The translations under genes were made by a program, and so were the position numbers. The notes beneath the pieces are model-generated. The model worked only from the letters and a program-made list of their open reading frames with translations. It was not told where the DNA came from and searched no databases. Shown in pieces: positions 9,581 to 21,400 of a DNA stretch of 64,000 bases; position 1 is the stretch's first letter, and each line of letters begins with the position of its first letter. Origin of the DNA: Bacilli bacterium (GTDB taxonomy: Bacteria; Bacillota_I; Bacilli_A; RF39; UBA660); assembly GCA_017541445.1 (NCBI GenBank), contig JAFXZC010000006.1, positions 104,386 through 168,385 of the forward strand. The letters are read 5' to 3'.

Positions 9581-11152
9581 TCATTTCCTATATTCATTTA
9601 CTCTAAATTGAACTAAACCTTGTACTCTATCAGTAATAACTTCTTTCTTTTTATTACTATACTTATATAAAGTTCCATGTAGATTAACAATATCATAATC
9701 TCTTAAATAATAAACTAAATCATCATTAATATATTGATATTGATATACACTATCAGATATTAAAGTATTTTCTTTACCATCATACATATATAATGTACCA
9801 ACCTTATTACCATAATTAGTCAAATAATATATTCTGTCACCTTTTTTATTTATAAAATAATAATTAAAACTATACACAGAATCATTAACTTTAGTAGCTT
9901 TATTTCCTTCAAGATAATACAAAACTCCTGATCCAACAACATCTACACCACTAAATATATAAAAACCATCGTTACATTGAATAAAACCACCAGAAACATC
10001 AGAAATCAATAAACTGTTATTACCTTTTTTAATATTATAGTAATTTAAATCTTTATTACCCTTAACATAATAAACTTCTTTCGCATCATTTATTCTTGCA
10101 TAACCACTTCTACCATATTCTTTATCTATTAATTCACTATCAGATTTACCAATTTTAATATAAAGAACATAATTACCTTCTTCAACAACAGTATATAATA
10201 ATATGTTAGCATCAACATCTACAGCTTCTAATGCATTAGCATCTTTTACATAAACACTAGACTTACTTCCATTATAATAAAGAATACTATTTTCATCACC
10301 ATTCTTCATAACATAATAAATATCATCACATTCATCAGAATCACAATAAAATTCTTTTACATCACTATTAATAGTAGTTGATTTTTCATTCTTAATAGTA
10401 TAAACAATTAATTCATCATCATTATTAATATATACTACTTTAGAACCATCTTTACTAAATTGATATGATTTTACTTTATTAGTTATAACAACATTATCTT
10501 TTTTACCATTTAAAAAACTTAAATATAAATCATCAGTTCCATCTTCATAAAGAATATTATCATTAGTAAATGCAACATCTCCAGAAACATTTTCACCTAT
10601 TTCTTTAATATCACCATTTAATTTATAAGAAAAAATAGTTCCAGTAGTATCAATTGCAACAACATACTTATCATCATTTGTAACAAATGAAGCAGAATAA
10701 TTACTTATAATCTTTTTATCTTTATTCTTTTTAACATCATAAATATATAAATCTACACTTTTCTTATATAAGAAATATCTAGGATTCTCATTAAAGAACG
10801 AAATATAACCAATACCATCTCTATTAGAGAAAGAAACAGCTTCACTTGGTTTATCTCCATCTTTTAATAAATATAAATTATTATCTTTTCCTTTATAAAT
10901 AATAGGATATTCATGAACACCTTGCTTATAAAGAATAACACCAACAATTACACAAATAATAACACAAATAATACTACCCAAAATAATACATCTTTTTTTG
11001 TTAAATTTTACTTTCTTTTTAGGCTCCTTATTTTTTTCCTCATCAATAAGTTCTTCATCTATTGTTTCTTCTTTTATATCATCTAGGACTTCCTCTTTTA
11101 ATTCTTTTTTAACAATTTTTTTCTTCTTGCTATCTTTAACTCTTTTTGCCAT
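9581..11152 (-). CDS. Membrane-anchored beta-propeller-like surface protein
   Basis: A 523-residue protein. It has a very charged cytoplasmic tail (residues 1-53, Lys/Glu-rich), one membrane helix (about 54-75) and a long extracellular part made of repeating strands (patterns such as LYYNG, LYLLKDG, VVYINNDDELIVY, LYMYDGKENTLISD) as in DUF5050/TolB-like propellers. The gene lies directly downstream of the F1-like motor operon but after its terminator, so it has a separate transcript. A functional link to the motor is possible from position only. Confidence 0.75.
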   Translation of the reverse strand: MAKRVKDSKKKKIVKKELKEEVLDDIKEETIDEELIDEEKNKEPKKKVKFNKKRCIILGSIICVIICVIVGVILYKQGVHEYPIIYKGKDNNLYLLKDGDKPSEAVSFSNRDGIGYISFFNENPRYFLYKKSVDLYIYDVKKNKDKKIISNYSASFVTNDDKYVVAIDTTGTIFSYKLNGDIKEIGENVSGDVAFTNDNILYEDGTDDLYLSFLNGKKDNVVITNKVKSYQFSKDGSKVVYINNDDELIVYTIKNEKSTTINSDVKEFYCDSDECDDIYYVMKNGDENSILYYNGSKSSVYVKDANALEAVDVDANILLYTVVEEGNYVLYIKIGKSDSELIDKEYGRSGYARINDAKEVYYVKGNKDLNYYNIKKGNNSLLISDVSGGFIQCNDGFYIFSGVDVVGSGVLYYLEGNKATKVNDSVYSFNYYFINKKGDRIYYLTNYGNKVGTLYMYDGKENTLISDSVYQYQYINDDLVYYLRDYDIVNLHGTLYKYSNKKKEVITDRVQGLVQFRVNEYRK

Positions 11153-11223
11153 AATATCACTTTCTTTCCATTGTAATATATATATAAATTATAATATTTA
11201 TATACCCTAAAATCAAGCACATT

Positions 11224-11245
11224 AAAAGGGATGATTTCTCATCCC
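11224..11245 (-). terminator. Terminator of the F1-like motor operon
   Basis: Stem GGGATGA/TCATCCC with loop GAAA followed by UUUU on the minus strand; the stop codon of the last gene is inside the stem. Confidence 0.85.
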
Positions 11246-11775
11246 TTGCCTTCTTTTTTCTTAATAAACTTATTTCTCTTAAGTACATTTAATAAACTAT
11301 TTAAAAATATATAAGTAGCATATAAGAATATGAATATACATAACATAATAAATAATACTACAACATACCAGCTACTAGATATTTCTACTATATATGAGTA
11401 AAAAATATTTTTAAAATATAACATAATAAATATTAATATAGCATTACTTATAGAAAATAATACTCTAAAAATATTACCACTAAAACTACATAAATTAAAC
11501 ATAATAACTGGTATTAAAAATAATACTACAGAATATAATGTATATGTCGTTATAAAAAACGACTCAATAATTAAGAAATAATAAATAAATAAAAATGATA
11601 ATGCAAGAATATCCAAAAATTTTAAATTCATAAATAAACCATAAAATGAAATATTACTATTAGTTATTGTCCTTTTGGATAATAACCATAACACTACCAT
11701 TAATAATATAGATAAAATAGGAAATATAATTAAATATGGTAATAAATAACTTAATTGATAAATTACCTCATTCAT
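11239..11775 (-). CDS. Five-helix membrane protein of the F1-like motor operon
   Basis: A 178-residue, very hydrophobic protein with about five membrane helices and a basic tail (KRNKFIKKKEGKG). It is the last gene of the ATPase operon, 3 nt after the epsilon-like gene and before a strong terminator, so it is made together with the motor. It does not show the Arg-bearing helix motif of F-ATPase subunit a (LRLF.N type); one Arg occurs in NIFRVLF but the surroundings do not match. It may be a membrane anchor or stator of the machine. The function is unknown. Confidence 0.7.
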   Translation of the reverse strand: MNEVIYQLSYLLPYLIIFPILSILLMVVLWLLSKRTITNSNISFYGLFMNLKFLDILALSFLFIYYFLIIESFFITTYTLYSVVLFLIPVIMFNLCSFSGNIFRVLFSISNAILIFIMLYFKNIFYSYIVEISSSWYVVVLFIMLCIFIFLYATYIFLNSLLNVLKRNKFIKKKEGKG

Positions 11776-11778
11776 AAA

Positions 11779-13373
<1,595 letters not shown>

Positions 13374-13378
13374 CTACT

Positions 13379-14167
13379 TCACCCCTTTATTATCCTATAA
13401 TTACTAATTTGTTTCTTGAACGCTTTAGAATTCTTTTCTTTTCTAGCAATTCTAATTTGTTCAGTTTCTAATTCTTCTATTTTCTTAATAGATTCTCTTG
13501 TTATACGTTCACGCATTACATTCTCAGATGCATAACTATTACTTTCAAGTACTTTTATTTGATAACAAATACCTAAAGCAATAATACTTGCTATTAAACC
13601 ATTAACATCTGTTTCAATAACATAATCTATACTTGTATCAATATCTTCTTTATCTTCATCAGTTAATTCCAATGGAAATAACCTCATAGTTTCATATGTT
13701 ATCTCACTAACAGAATGATAATAATTTAATAATACATTTATTTCTTTAACTTTCTCTTCTCTTATATATTCAGATACTATCTCGCTCATCTTAGCATATT
13801 CCTTAAAGAAATCGTCTTTCGCTATCTTTAATAATATCTTTTCATCATCTAGATGAGCTAACTTTCTTCCGATAACAATCTTATAAGATTCTTTATCGCT
13901 CATTATTGAACTTTGTAATTGATGATTAAAGTTACCACAGAAACCATAATCATTACCAATATAAATATTTAATATACTACCATTAGGATTGGCTTTTAAC
14001 ATTTTATCATCCATCTTTAAATTGGTATTATTTATTAATGAAGCCAATGTCCTACGTAGTTCTTTCTCAACTATTCTATCTTTAGCTGCTTGTCTTTTAG
14101 CTTTATCTACTCTTATCAAAGAGTGAAAATTCATAACCTTAACAATGTTCTTAACACTACTGGCCAT
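13379..14167 (-). CDS. atpG: F1-like ATPase gamma subunit (central shaft)
   Basis: A 262-residue protein with the gamma layout: an N-terminal helix (MASSVKNIVKVMN), a central Rossmann-like domain introduced by GNDYGFCGNFN (71-81; normal gamma has SDRGLCGGFN) and a long C-terminal helix with the spaced SxNVMRERITRESIKKIEELE region. It is somewhat shorter than usual (about 285). It overlaps the end of alpha by 11 nt and lies 5 nt before beta. It is expected to form the rotating shaft linking the alpha/beta hexamer to the c subunits. Confidence 0.88.
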   Translation of the reverse strand: MASSVKNIVKVMNFHSLIRVDKAKRQAAKDRIVEKELRRTLASLINNTNLKMDDKMLKANPNGSILNIYIGNDYGFCGNFNHQLQSSIMSDKESYKIVIGRKLAHLDDEKILLKIAKDDFFKEYAKMSEIVSEYIREEKVKEINVLLNYYHSVSEITYETMRLFPLELTDEDKEDIDTSIDYVIETDVNGLIASIIALGICYQIKVLESNSYASENVMRERITRESIKKIEELETEQIRIARKEKNSKAFKKQISNYRIIKG

Positions 14168-15752
14168 TTTTCTCTCCTATAAAGCTAAATCTTTCAATTA
14201 CTTGTTCTTTAGTCATAGGAGAAAATTTATATTGGTTCAAAGCATCCAAAATCTTTTTACCTTCAAATAATTTTTCTTGCAACTCTTTACTCATTTCATC
14301 AACATTTGCTAATTCATAAACTTCTCGAGTTTCAAGATAACTTAATAACTTATATCTTACTACAGCACCCAGAGCTTTCATTGCCGGATCTTGAACAGCA
14401 CCACCTAAACGCGATACTGAAAGACCATAATTAATAGCAGGCTTAATACCTTTTTGGAAGTTCTTACTAGATAGAACAATTTGTCCATCTGTAATTGAAA
14501 TAACGTTTGTAGAGATATAATCAGTAATATCTGCACCTTTTGTTTCAATTACTGGAAGTATTGTAATACTAGCACCACTCTTATATTGACAGCCTCTTTC
14601 AAGCAATCTTGAATGTGCGTAGAATATATCAGATGGATATGCATCACGTCCTGGAGACTTACCAGATATCAAACTTATTTCACGATATGCAAGAGCATGT
14701 CTTGATAAGTCATCAATTGTAACAAGAACATCAAATCCTTGTTTCATAAATGAATTGGCAACACTCATCGCAAAATAAGGTGTTAAGTAAATAACTGGAG
14801 GTAAATCATCATAGAACGCAGTTACAATAATTGTATACTGTGCAGCATCCCTCTTTAATAACTCATAATATATTTCTTTAACTTCTTTTTTAGTTTTACC
14901 AATAGCAACATACATACAAATAACATTTCGATCTTTTTGATTACAAATTGTATCCAAAAGTATTTGTGTTTTACCAGTCTTTTTATCACCAATAATTAAT
15001 TGTCTTTGACCTTTACCTATTGGATAAATTAAATCAATACCAGCAATACCTGTTTCTAATGGTCTCTTAACATCTGTACGATCCATTATAGGAGTAGGAA
15101 GTTCTTCTATTGGAATCATAGTAGTGTTAGAGAATTTCTTATTAGCAAGTTTATCATAACCAAACATATCTATTACTTTACCTAAACTCTCTGAAGAGAA
15201 TTCACCCATAAATTCCTCATTAGTTTGATAAACAACATCTCCAACACAAATCTTTTCAGTTTGAGAAACAACAGCAACAATAGCATGGTTAGTCTCTAGC
15301 TTAGTAATATAACCAATTGCCTTATTAGCAATATTAATTTTTTCATAGAAAGCAGCACCACTAATACCTACAACTTCAATAATAAAGTCTTTAACATTAG
15401 TAACTCTACCCACACCAAAAACATTCTCACCCGTTTGCATGTTTAAAATTTTCCTGTCAATTAACTTATCAACATAATTTAAACCTGCTGACTGAGATGC
15501 ATTAACTGCCGCAGGTGCTGGATTTGCACTAACCGCAGGTTCTGCTACAGGAGCAGATACCTCAACTGGTTTTTCTTCAGCAACAGCACTAGCTACTGGT
15601 CCTTCTACTTTATTTTCTTCCTCTATTTGTGTAGTATTTTCACCAGAAAAAGGTTTAACTTCTTCAACTGTATCAGTACTTTCAACATTATTGGAATTAA
15701 CCTCTGGTTCACTTACAGTCTCACTTAAAACTGCAGAATCTTTTTCTTCCAT
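14157..15752 (-). CDS. atpA: F1-like ATPase alpha subunit with N-terminal extension
   Basis: A 531-residue protein. From about residue 90 it is alpha-like: Walker A GDKKTGKT (255-262), YVAIGKTKKE, VLVTIDDLSRHA, SGKSPGRDAYPSDIFY and the arginine finger in SVSRLG (Arg448) that completes the catalytic sites on beta. The first 88 residues are an acidic then Pro/Ala/Val-rich, probably disordered tail that normal alpha lacks; there the N-terminus contacts subunit delta. The tail may be a tether to another component. The ATG follows AAGGAG. Confidence 0.92.
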   Translation of the reverse strand: MEEKDSAVLSETVSEPEVNSNNVESTDTVEEVKPFSGENTTQIEEENKVEGPVASAVAEEKPVEVSAPVAEPAVSANPAPAAVNASQSAGLNYVDKLIDRKILNMQTGENVFGVGRVTNVKDFIIEVVGISGAAFYEKINIANKAIGYITKLETNHAIVAVVSQTEKICVGDVVYQTNEEFMGEFSSESLGKVIDMFGYDKLANKKFSNTTMIPIEELPTPIMDRTDVKRPLETGIAGIDLIYPIGKGQRQLIIGDKKTGKTQILLDTICNQKDRNVICMYVAIGKTKKEVKEIYYELLKRDAAQYTIIVTAFYDDLPPVIYLTPYFAMSVANSFMKQGFDVLVTIDDLSRHALAYREISLISGKSPGRDAYPSDIFYAHSRLLERGCQYKSGASITILPVIETKGADITDYISTNVISITDGQIVLSSKNFQKGIKPAINYGLSVSRLGGAVQDPAMKALGAVVRYKLLSYLETREVYELANVDEMSKELQEKLFEGKKILDALNQYKFSPMTKEQVIERFSFIGEKNGQ

Positions 15753-15779
15753 AACTACAACTCCTTTTTACCCTATATT

Positions 15780-16507
15780 TTAATTTAAACTATAATCGTA
15801 CATTTTATTCTTATATATAATCTTTATACCTTTATATACATTCTTATCATATATAGTCTTTATCCTATTGTCAATATAATCATAATTTTCTTTTTGATTT
15901 CCGACGTAAACATATATGATTGGATCACAAAACCCCATCTGACTATCTAGGTAATCAACAAAACTTTCAATTTCGAATTCATACCTTTCATTCATATAAT
16001 CATTATAAATCTTTTCATCAATATTTTTAATATTTTCTTGAATAGAATCTAGAAAACCTTCCTCGTCAGAGGTTAATATATTATAAATACCAACTTTATT
16101 TATATACTCTTTTACTTTAACTAATTGATTATATTCATTATAACCATTTCCATTAGCAATCATACTAGCAAATTTCTTTACTATATCTTCACTATTGAAG
16201 GAGAATTTACTATCTACTCTCTTAACTATTTCAAGCAAATTCTCTACTTCATAGTTATTATTATTATCAAGATATACTAATGTTCCAGATTTTCTGTTTT
16301 TATCATTAGATGTGTCCTCATTATTCTTTTCTTCTTCTATACTATTATTTTCTTTATCTTTATTTTGTTCTTCATCATATTGTTGTAACTTAAGAACAAA
16401 ATAACTTCTACCTTGTTCATTAATATTTTTGACTGTACTCTTTAATATAAAGAATATAACAACAGTCATAATTATTAATATAACAATTATTGCTATAATA
16501 GTTTCCA

Positions 16508-16508
<1 letters not shown>
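15780..16508 (-). CDS. Candidate b/delta-like peripheral stalk protein
   Basis: A 242-residue protein at the atpF-atpH position. One N-terminal membrane helix (2-23), a charged linker (about 40-75), a helical domain (about 85-185) and a C-terminal strand region ending VYKGIKIIYKNKMYDYSLN. That end resembles the close of delta (IGGxVIRxGDKVIDxSVRG). The architecture suggests one chain combining a membrane-anchored b with a delta cap, that is, the stator that holds the alpha/beta head. Similarity is weak and the call depends on gene order. Its ATG overlaps the c-subunit stop (TAATG). Confidence 0.6.
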
Positions 16509-16765
<257 letters not shown>

Positions 16766-18406
16766 CTATTCATCATAAAATTTATAACTAAAATTCAAAT
16801 TCAAATCATTAGCTCCACAATCTCCACCAGTGGTTTCTACACCTTCAGGAGATAATGTACAAAATAACATATTTGTTAAAGATATAGTATTTTCATAAGC
16901 AAGACCTCTGTCTTTCTCAAGTTCAAATGAACCTAAATAAGTACCATTTGAGTTAACATCTTTAGCAACTAAGTTTTGAGTAAATGTATACTCTTCAGTA
17001 CCATTATCAGAAGTTCCTTTAAGAACAACATTAGCAGTATTAAACTTGTAATATTGATCAACATCTATTTGATAATCTATCTTTATTTTTGTATGCCAAT
17101 CATAAGTATTACTACCAGGATTTTTTTCCATAAATGTCGTTTTAGATACTTTATTAACTTTAATTTCATAATTAATATCTTTAGTTCTTATTTCTACTTC
17201 ATCTTTAGTAACCTCTAACTCAGCACCAACTAATTGATAAACTAAAGAAATCTTATATGAAGTACCAGGTTTTCTATCCAATATTACATAAGAAGTTCCA
17301 TCTTTATCAAGAACTTTCTTTTCTTCATCATTAATTAGTAAATAAATACTTTGATATTCACTACTTGGATCGAAAACAGAATATCCAACAGTAATTGAAG
17401 TAGCATCTGCAGATACACTCTTTAATGCAACCCATCTTGAGAAATCATAGAATTTAGCAGCTGCTCTTGATAAACTGACATTTGTATTATCGTTTACTCC
17501 TCCAACACTCTCTGTCAAATTGTTAATACTCTTAATAACAGCATTTAAATACTCATCATAATAGTTATTAACATTATATTCTTCTTCGTCTTCATCATAT
17601 CCTCCGCCGCCGGAGCCACCTCCGCCGCCAGAACCACCAGATCCTCCACCATTACCAATTTGATTAACAGTTTCTGTTCCATCAATTATATCAGGATCAG
17701 TATTACCACTCAATTTAGTAACTTTACTAGGATCAAATTCATTTGTACTACCAATAATGTTTTTTAAATCAACTTTTTTATCATTAAATATCATTGTTTC
17801 ATTTGCAACATCAAAGTTTAAATTAGAACCATTTAATACAACTTGTGCAATAGTTTTAAAACTTAATAAGTTATTAGCAAATGATGGATTACCTTGTTTA
17901 TCCAAATCTATGATAACATATCCAGTTGTTTTTAAAACATCACTATCATTACTTACTATATTACTATCAACTATTAAATATTTTCTATCATCAAGTTTAA
18001 ATAGTTTAGTTGGAGAAGACTTAACTATTCTAGTCTCGCCTTCTACAACATTTACATCTCCACTACTTAATACTTGGTAACCTATACCATATAGATATAG
18101 ATTTGTATCATTTTCTTTATATACTACAGCATTCTTTCCAAGAGAATATTTATATGTTTCACCATCTTTTTTCTCATACATATAATATTTCTTGTCCATT
18201 TTTTGTGTTATGTATGCTTCTCCAGAAGTTAAAATATAATTTAAATCCTCATCATATAAAACACTACCTACTGCAACATCATATTTAGTTTTATCATAAG
18301 ATAAATACCTATAAATAAATATACCGAAAGTGACAATTACACCAATTACAAATACAGTTAATACTCCAAAAAGCTTAAGTGTATTTTTCTTTAATTTTCT
18401 TATCAT
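16766..18406 (-). CDS. Single-pass surface protein of the motor operon, at the subunit a position
   Basis: A 546-residue protein with a basic N-terminus, membrane helix (9-33), beta-rich membrane-proximal module (about 35-245), a Gly/Ser linker (about 250-269), a short acidic helical segment and two fibronectin type III-like domains (about 325-545). Its module resembles that of the 1982-residue neighbour: KLDDRKYLIVDSNIV here, KISDSKFMIVGNDIT there. It ends 12 nt before c, the slot of subunit a in atp operons, but is unrelated to a. It is predicted to lie outside the cell, anchored next to the motor. Confidence 0.8.
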   Translation of the reverse strand: MIRKLKKNTLKLFGVLTVFVIGVIVTFGIFIYRYLSYDKTKYDVAVGSVLYDEDLNYILTSGEAYITQKMDKKYYMYEKKDGETYKYSLGKNAVVYKENDTNLYLYGIGYQVLSSGDVNVVEGETRIVKSSPTKLFKLDDRKYLIVDSNIVSNDSDVLKTTGYVIIDLDKQGNPSFANNLLSFKTIAQVVLNGSNLNFDVANETMIFNDKKVDLKNIIGSTNEFDPSKVTKLSGNTDPDIIDGTETVNQIGNGGGSGGSGGGGGSGGGGYDEDEEEYNVNNYYDEYLNAVIKSINNLTESVGGVNDNTNVSLSRAAAKFYDFSRWVALKSVSADATSITVGYSVFDPSSEYQSIYLLINDEEKKVLDKDGTSYVILDRKPGTSYKISLVYQLVGAELEVTKDEVEIRTKDINYEIKVNKVSKTTFMEKNPGSNTYDWHTKIKIDYQIDVDQYYKFNTANVVLKGTSDNGTEEYTFTQNLVAKDVNSNGTYLGSFELEKDRGLAYENTISLTNMLFCTLSPEGVETTGGDCGANDLNLNFSYKFYDE

Positions 18407-18419
18407 AACCTCACTCTCC

Positions 18420-21400
18420 CTACTTATTGACCGTTAGAATCGTTTCAACATTCGCGGTGACGACGCCATCATCATCCAGGAATTCCATAACAACTCTATA
18501 TGTATTTTTTGGAATTCTAACACCAACATTTAAAACGAAGTATGAAATATTATCATCTGTAATCCAATTTATACTAACTTCATCTAAGTTTTTAAATAAG
18601 TTTATACCAGTACTCTTTTCAGTATATAATGAAGCCCTAACTTTTCTTGCATTATGACTTCCATATAAATCGAAGAATGAAATTCTAACTTTCTTACTAT
18701 TTGAATCTTCTTCAATACTTGCAGATACACCTGAATAAGATAATGAACCAGTCAAGTTAAATTCTGTAGTAATAAAATCTTCTTCATAAACACCATCATT
18801 ATTTCTATCAGCATAGAACACAACTTTAGCAGAACAAATATCAGTCGAACTACAATTAATATTATTACCTAATTTCTCTCTATAACTAGGTCCTTCCATT
18901 GTAGATATAGAAATCAATTCGCTTTGTCCATTTTTAATCAAATATACAAAGAAATGATATCTTTTTCTAGCATCAGCATCAGCACGTCTATCTGAAAGAC
19001 CACTTTGAACCAATTCATTATTACCTGAATAGAATCCTTTGTATCCACCCATTGAACCAGCTTGATCCAACAATGTAACTAATAATTGAACATTTGAAGT
19101 TTGAGTATCTTCAACTAGTTTAACATTTACGAATGGTCTAGATAATATGAAATCAGTAACATTCGCATTTTTAACAGCATTCTTAGATAATACATGTTCA
19201 TGATTTTCAGAGTCATTATAATATGGATAAGCAAATACAACATAATTATCATCTGTAGTCATAGAATTATCAGGAGTAGTAGGATGTTCAGGATCACCTT
19301 GTATTCCACCATATGTAGGTGTTATATCAATATAAGTGACATTATCAGAACTCTTAAAGATTGTATTATCGGTAGTAGCATATGCATATTTAACCACTTC
19401 AATACCGTCAGCACGATTTCCATTTTCATCAATATAAGTAGTTCCTGGTACTCTTCTATAAACTTCAAATTTAATACCATCAAAGCCTTCCAAATATTGT
19501 AAATTATAAGTAACTTTTAAGAATCTATCATAATAATCATGAGATACACCCTCACCATAATCATAACTTGCTTTCATAGCAGTTATACCAGGGTTATCAG
19601 ATGTTTCAATAGTGTAACTTGGATATGTTCTATCAGCATCATACCAAGAACCATAAATTGATTCATCAAGGAAATTATAATCCAAATAATCAAAATCTTT
19701 TGGAGAAGCACCATCTTCAAATGAATACTTAAATATTATTCTATAAATAGCATCAACTTTGTCTAAACCATCAATAGTTATATTATTTAGTATTGTATTT
19801 TCACCATTTTCAGATACAAATAATTCATTTAACTCATTTACTTTAAATGAAGTATAAGCACATTCAAATCTAAAATCATATAAACTACAATTTTCATTTA
19901 CATTTGAGAAACCTTCACCTTCTACATATTTTTGAAGATAAACATAAGTTGTAATTGGTTTAGATGTACTAATAATAGGCTTAAATTTAAATCCACCTAT
20001 TCCATTATTTACATCAGAAGCGCTCAATGAAAGTGATGGTGTATCACCAATAAAATAATAATTACATGATGCACCAGGAATTAAATCACCAGTACTAGAA
20101 GAAATAACCTTACAATCACTTTGTTTATCAATAGTATAAGAGCCAAGTTTCTTAGGCATTAAAGCAACTGATACATTATTACTATTTTTACATACTAATC
20201 CTCTTGTAGTAACACTACAATTATTGAATTTTAAAGGATCTACACTAGTATCGTATTTAGAAGTAACTTGTAGATAATTTTGAGCACCTATTCCAATACT
20301 ATAATCAATATCACCATAGTACTTACCTCTATCAAATACATAACTTACAACACCATTATCATTTGCGGTTAAAGTATAACCTTCAGTTGGACTTATTTCG
20401 TTATCAAATCCAGCAATTTGAGTATCATACAATAATCTAATAGATAAAGTTATATCAACTTTTTTATTAGTATCATTTTCACTTATTAATTCACCAATAT
20501 CAGAATGATAAATCTTAAAGCCTGAATAATTAATTCCATTTACAGAAATTCTTTCAATATCATTTCTAGTCTTATATAAAGTAACTGTTTTATCTGGAAA
20601 ACCAGTTCTTGCACCAGTAAATTTCAATTCGTAAACAACAACTTTATCAGAATACCAATAACTATCATTTGCAGCAGATGTTAATAATACACTCAAATAA
20701 TTTCTAGTACCTGAATGATGTAATGTATATCTAGGAGTATAATCAACAAGACTTGTAATTGATTCATTATCAAAAATACTATCAAAATACCAGCCATCAA
20801 ACATCGAATAAGTTGTTATAGGACTAATTTGTGGATTACTATAGTTAACTTCTCTTAATTGAACTTTATAATATAATACTGGATATCCATTTTTCGTTTT
20901 ATTAAAATCACCATTTGTTGTATAAACAGTACCTGTAGCATGACGTTCTCCATCAAATGAAATACAATTTTCTGTTTCAGCACCATTTATCTTACATAAT
21001 GCAGTAACTTCTTCAGAAGTAATACCATTAGAAGTAATTCTATAATATAAAGATTGCTTTCCATTATCAACATAGATAGCTTCGTCAACATCCATAATGT
21101 CATATCCAAAAGTAACACCATCTGCATCACGTTTTGACAAATAAGCATATACAACAGGCATTTGTTTAGGAGGATTTTGAACATCTGTAGGAATAGCATC
21201 TAATACTTGTTCCTCATTTTGTCTTCTAATAGTCATTTGAATATTAAAGTTAAAATATCCACCTCTATAATAATGTAATTTATTTTGTAATTCTTCACTA
21301 GTTAAATCATCAAATAAATATGAAATACAACCAGTTGAGCCATCAATCATATTATTATTTATTAAATTATATGTTCCAACTGTTCCATTCTTAGTATATG

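Noticed and set aside
11239..11775. The five-helix protein as subunit a
   Set aside because: The Arg helix motif and neighbouring conserved residues are not seen; only hydrophobicity and operon position agree.
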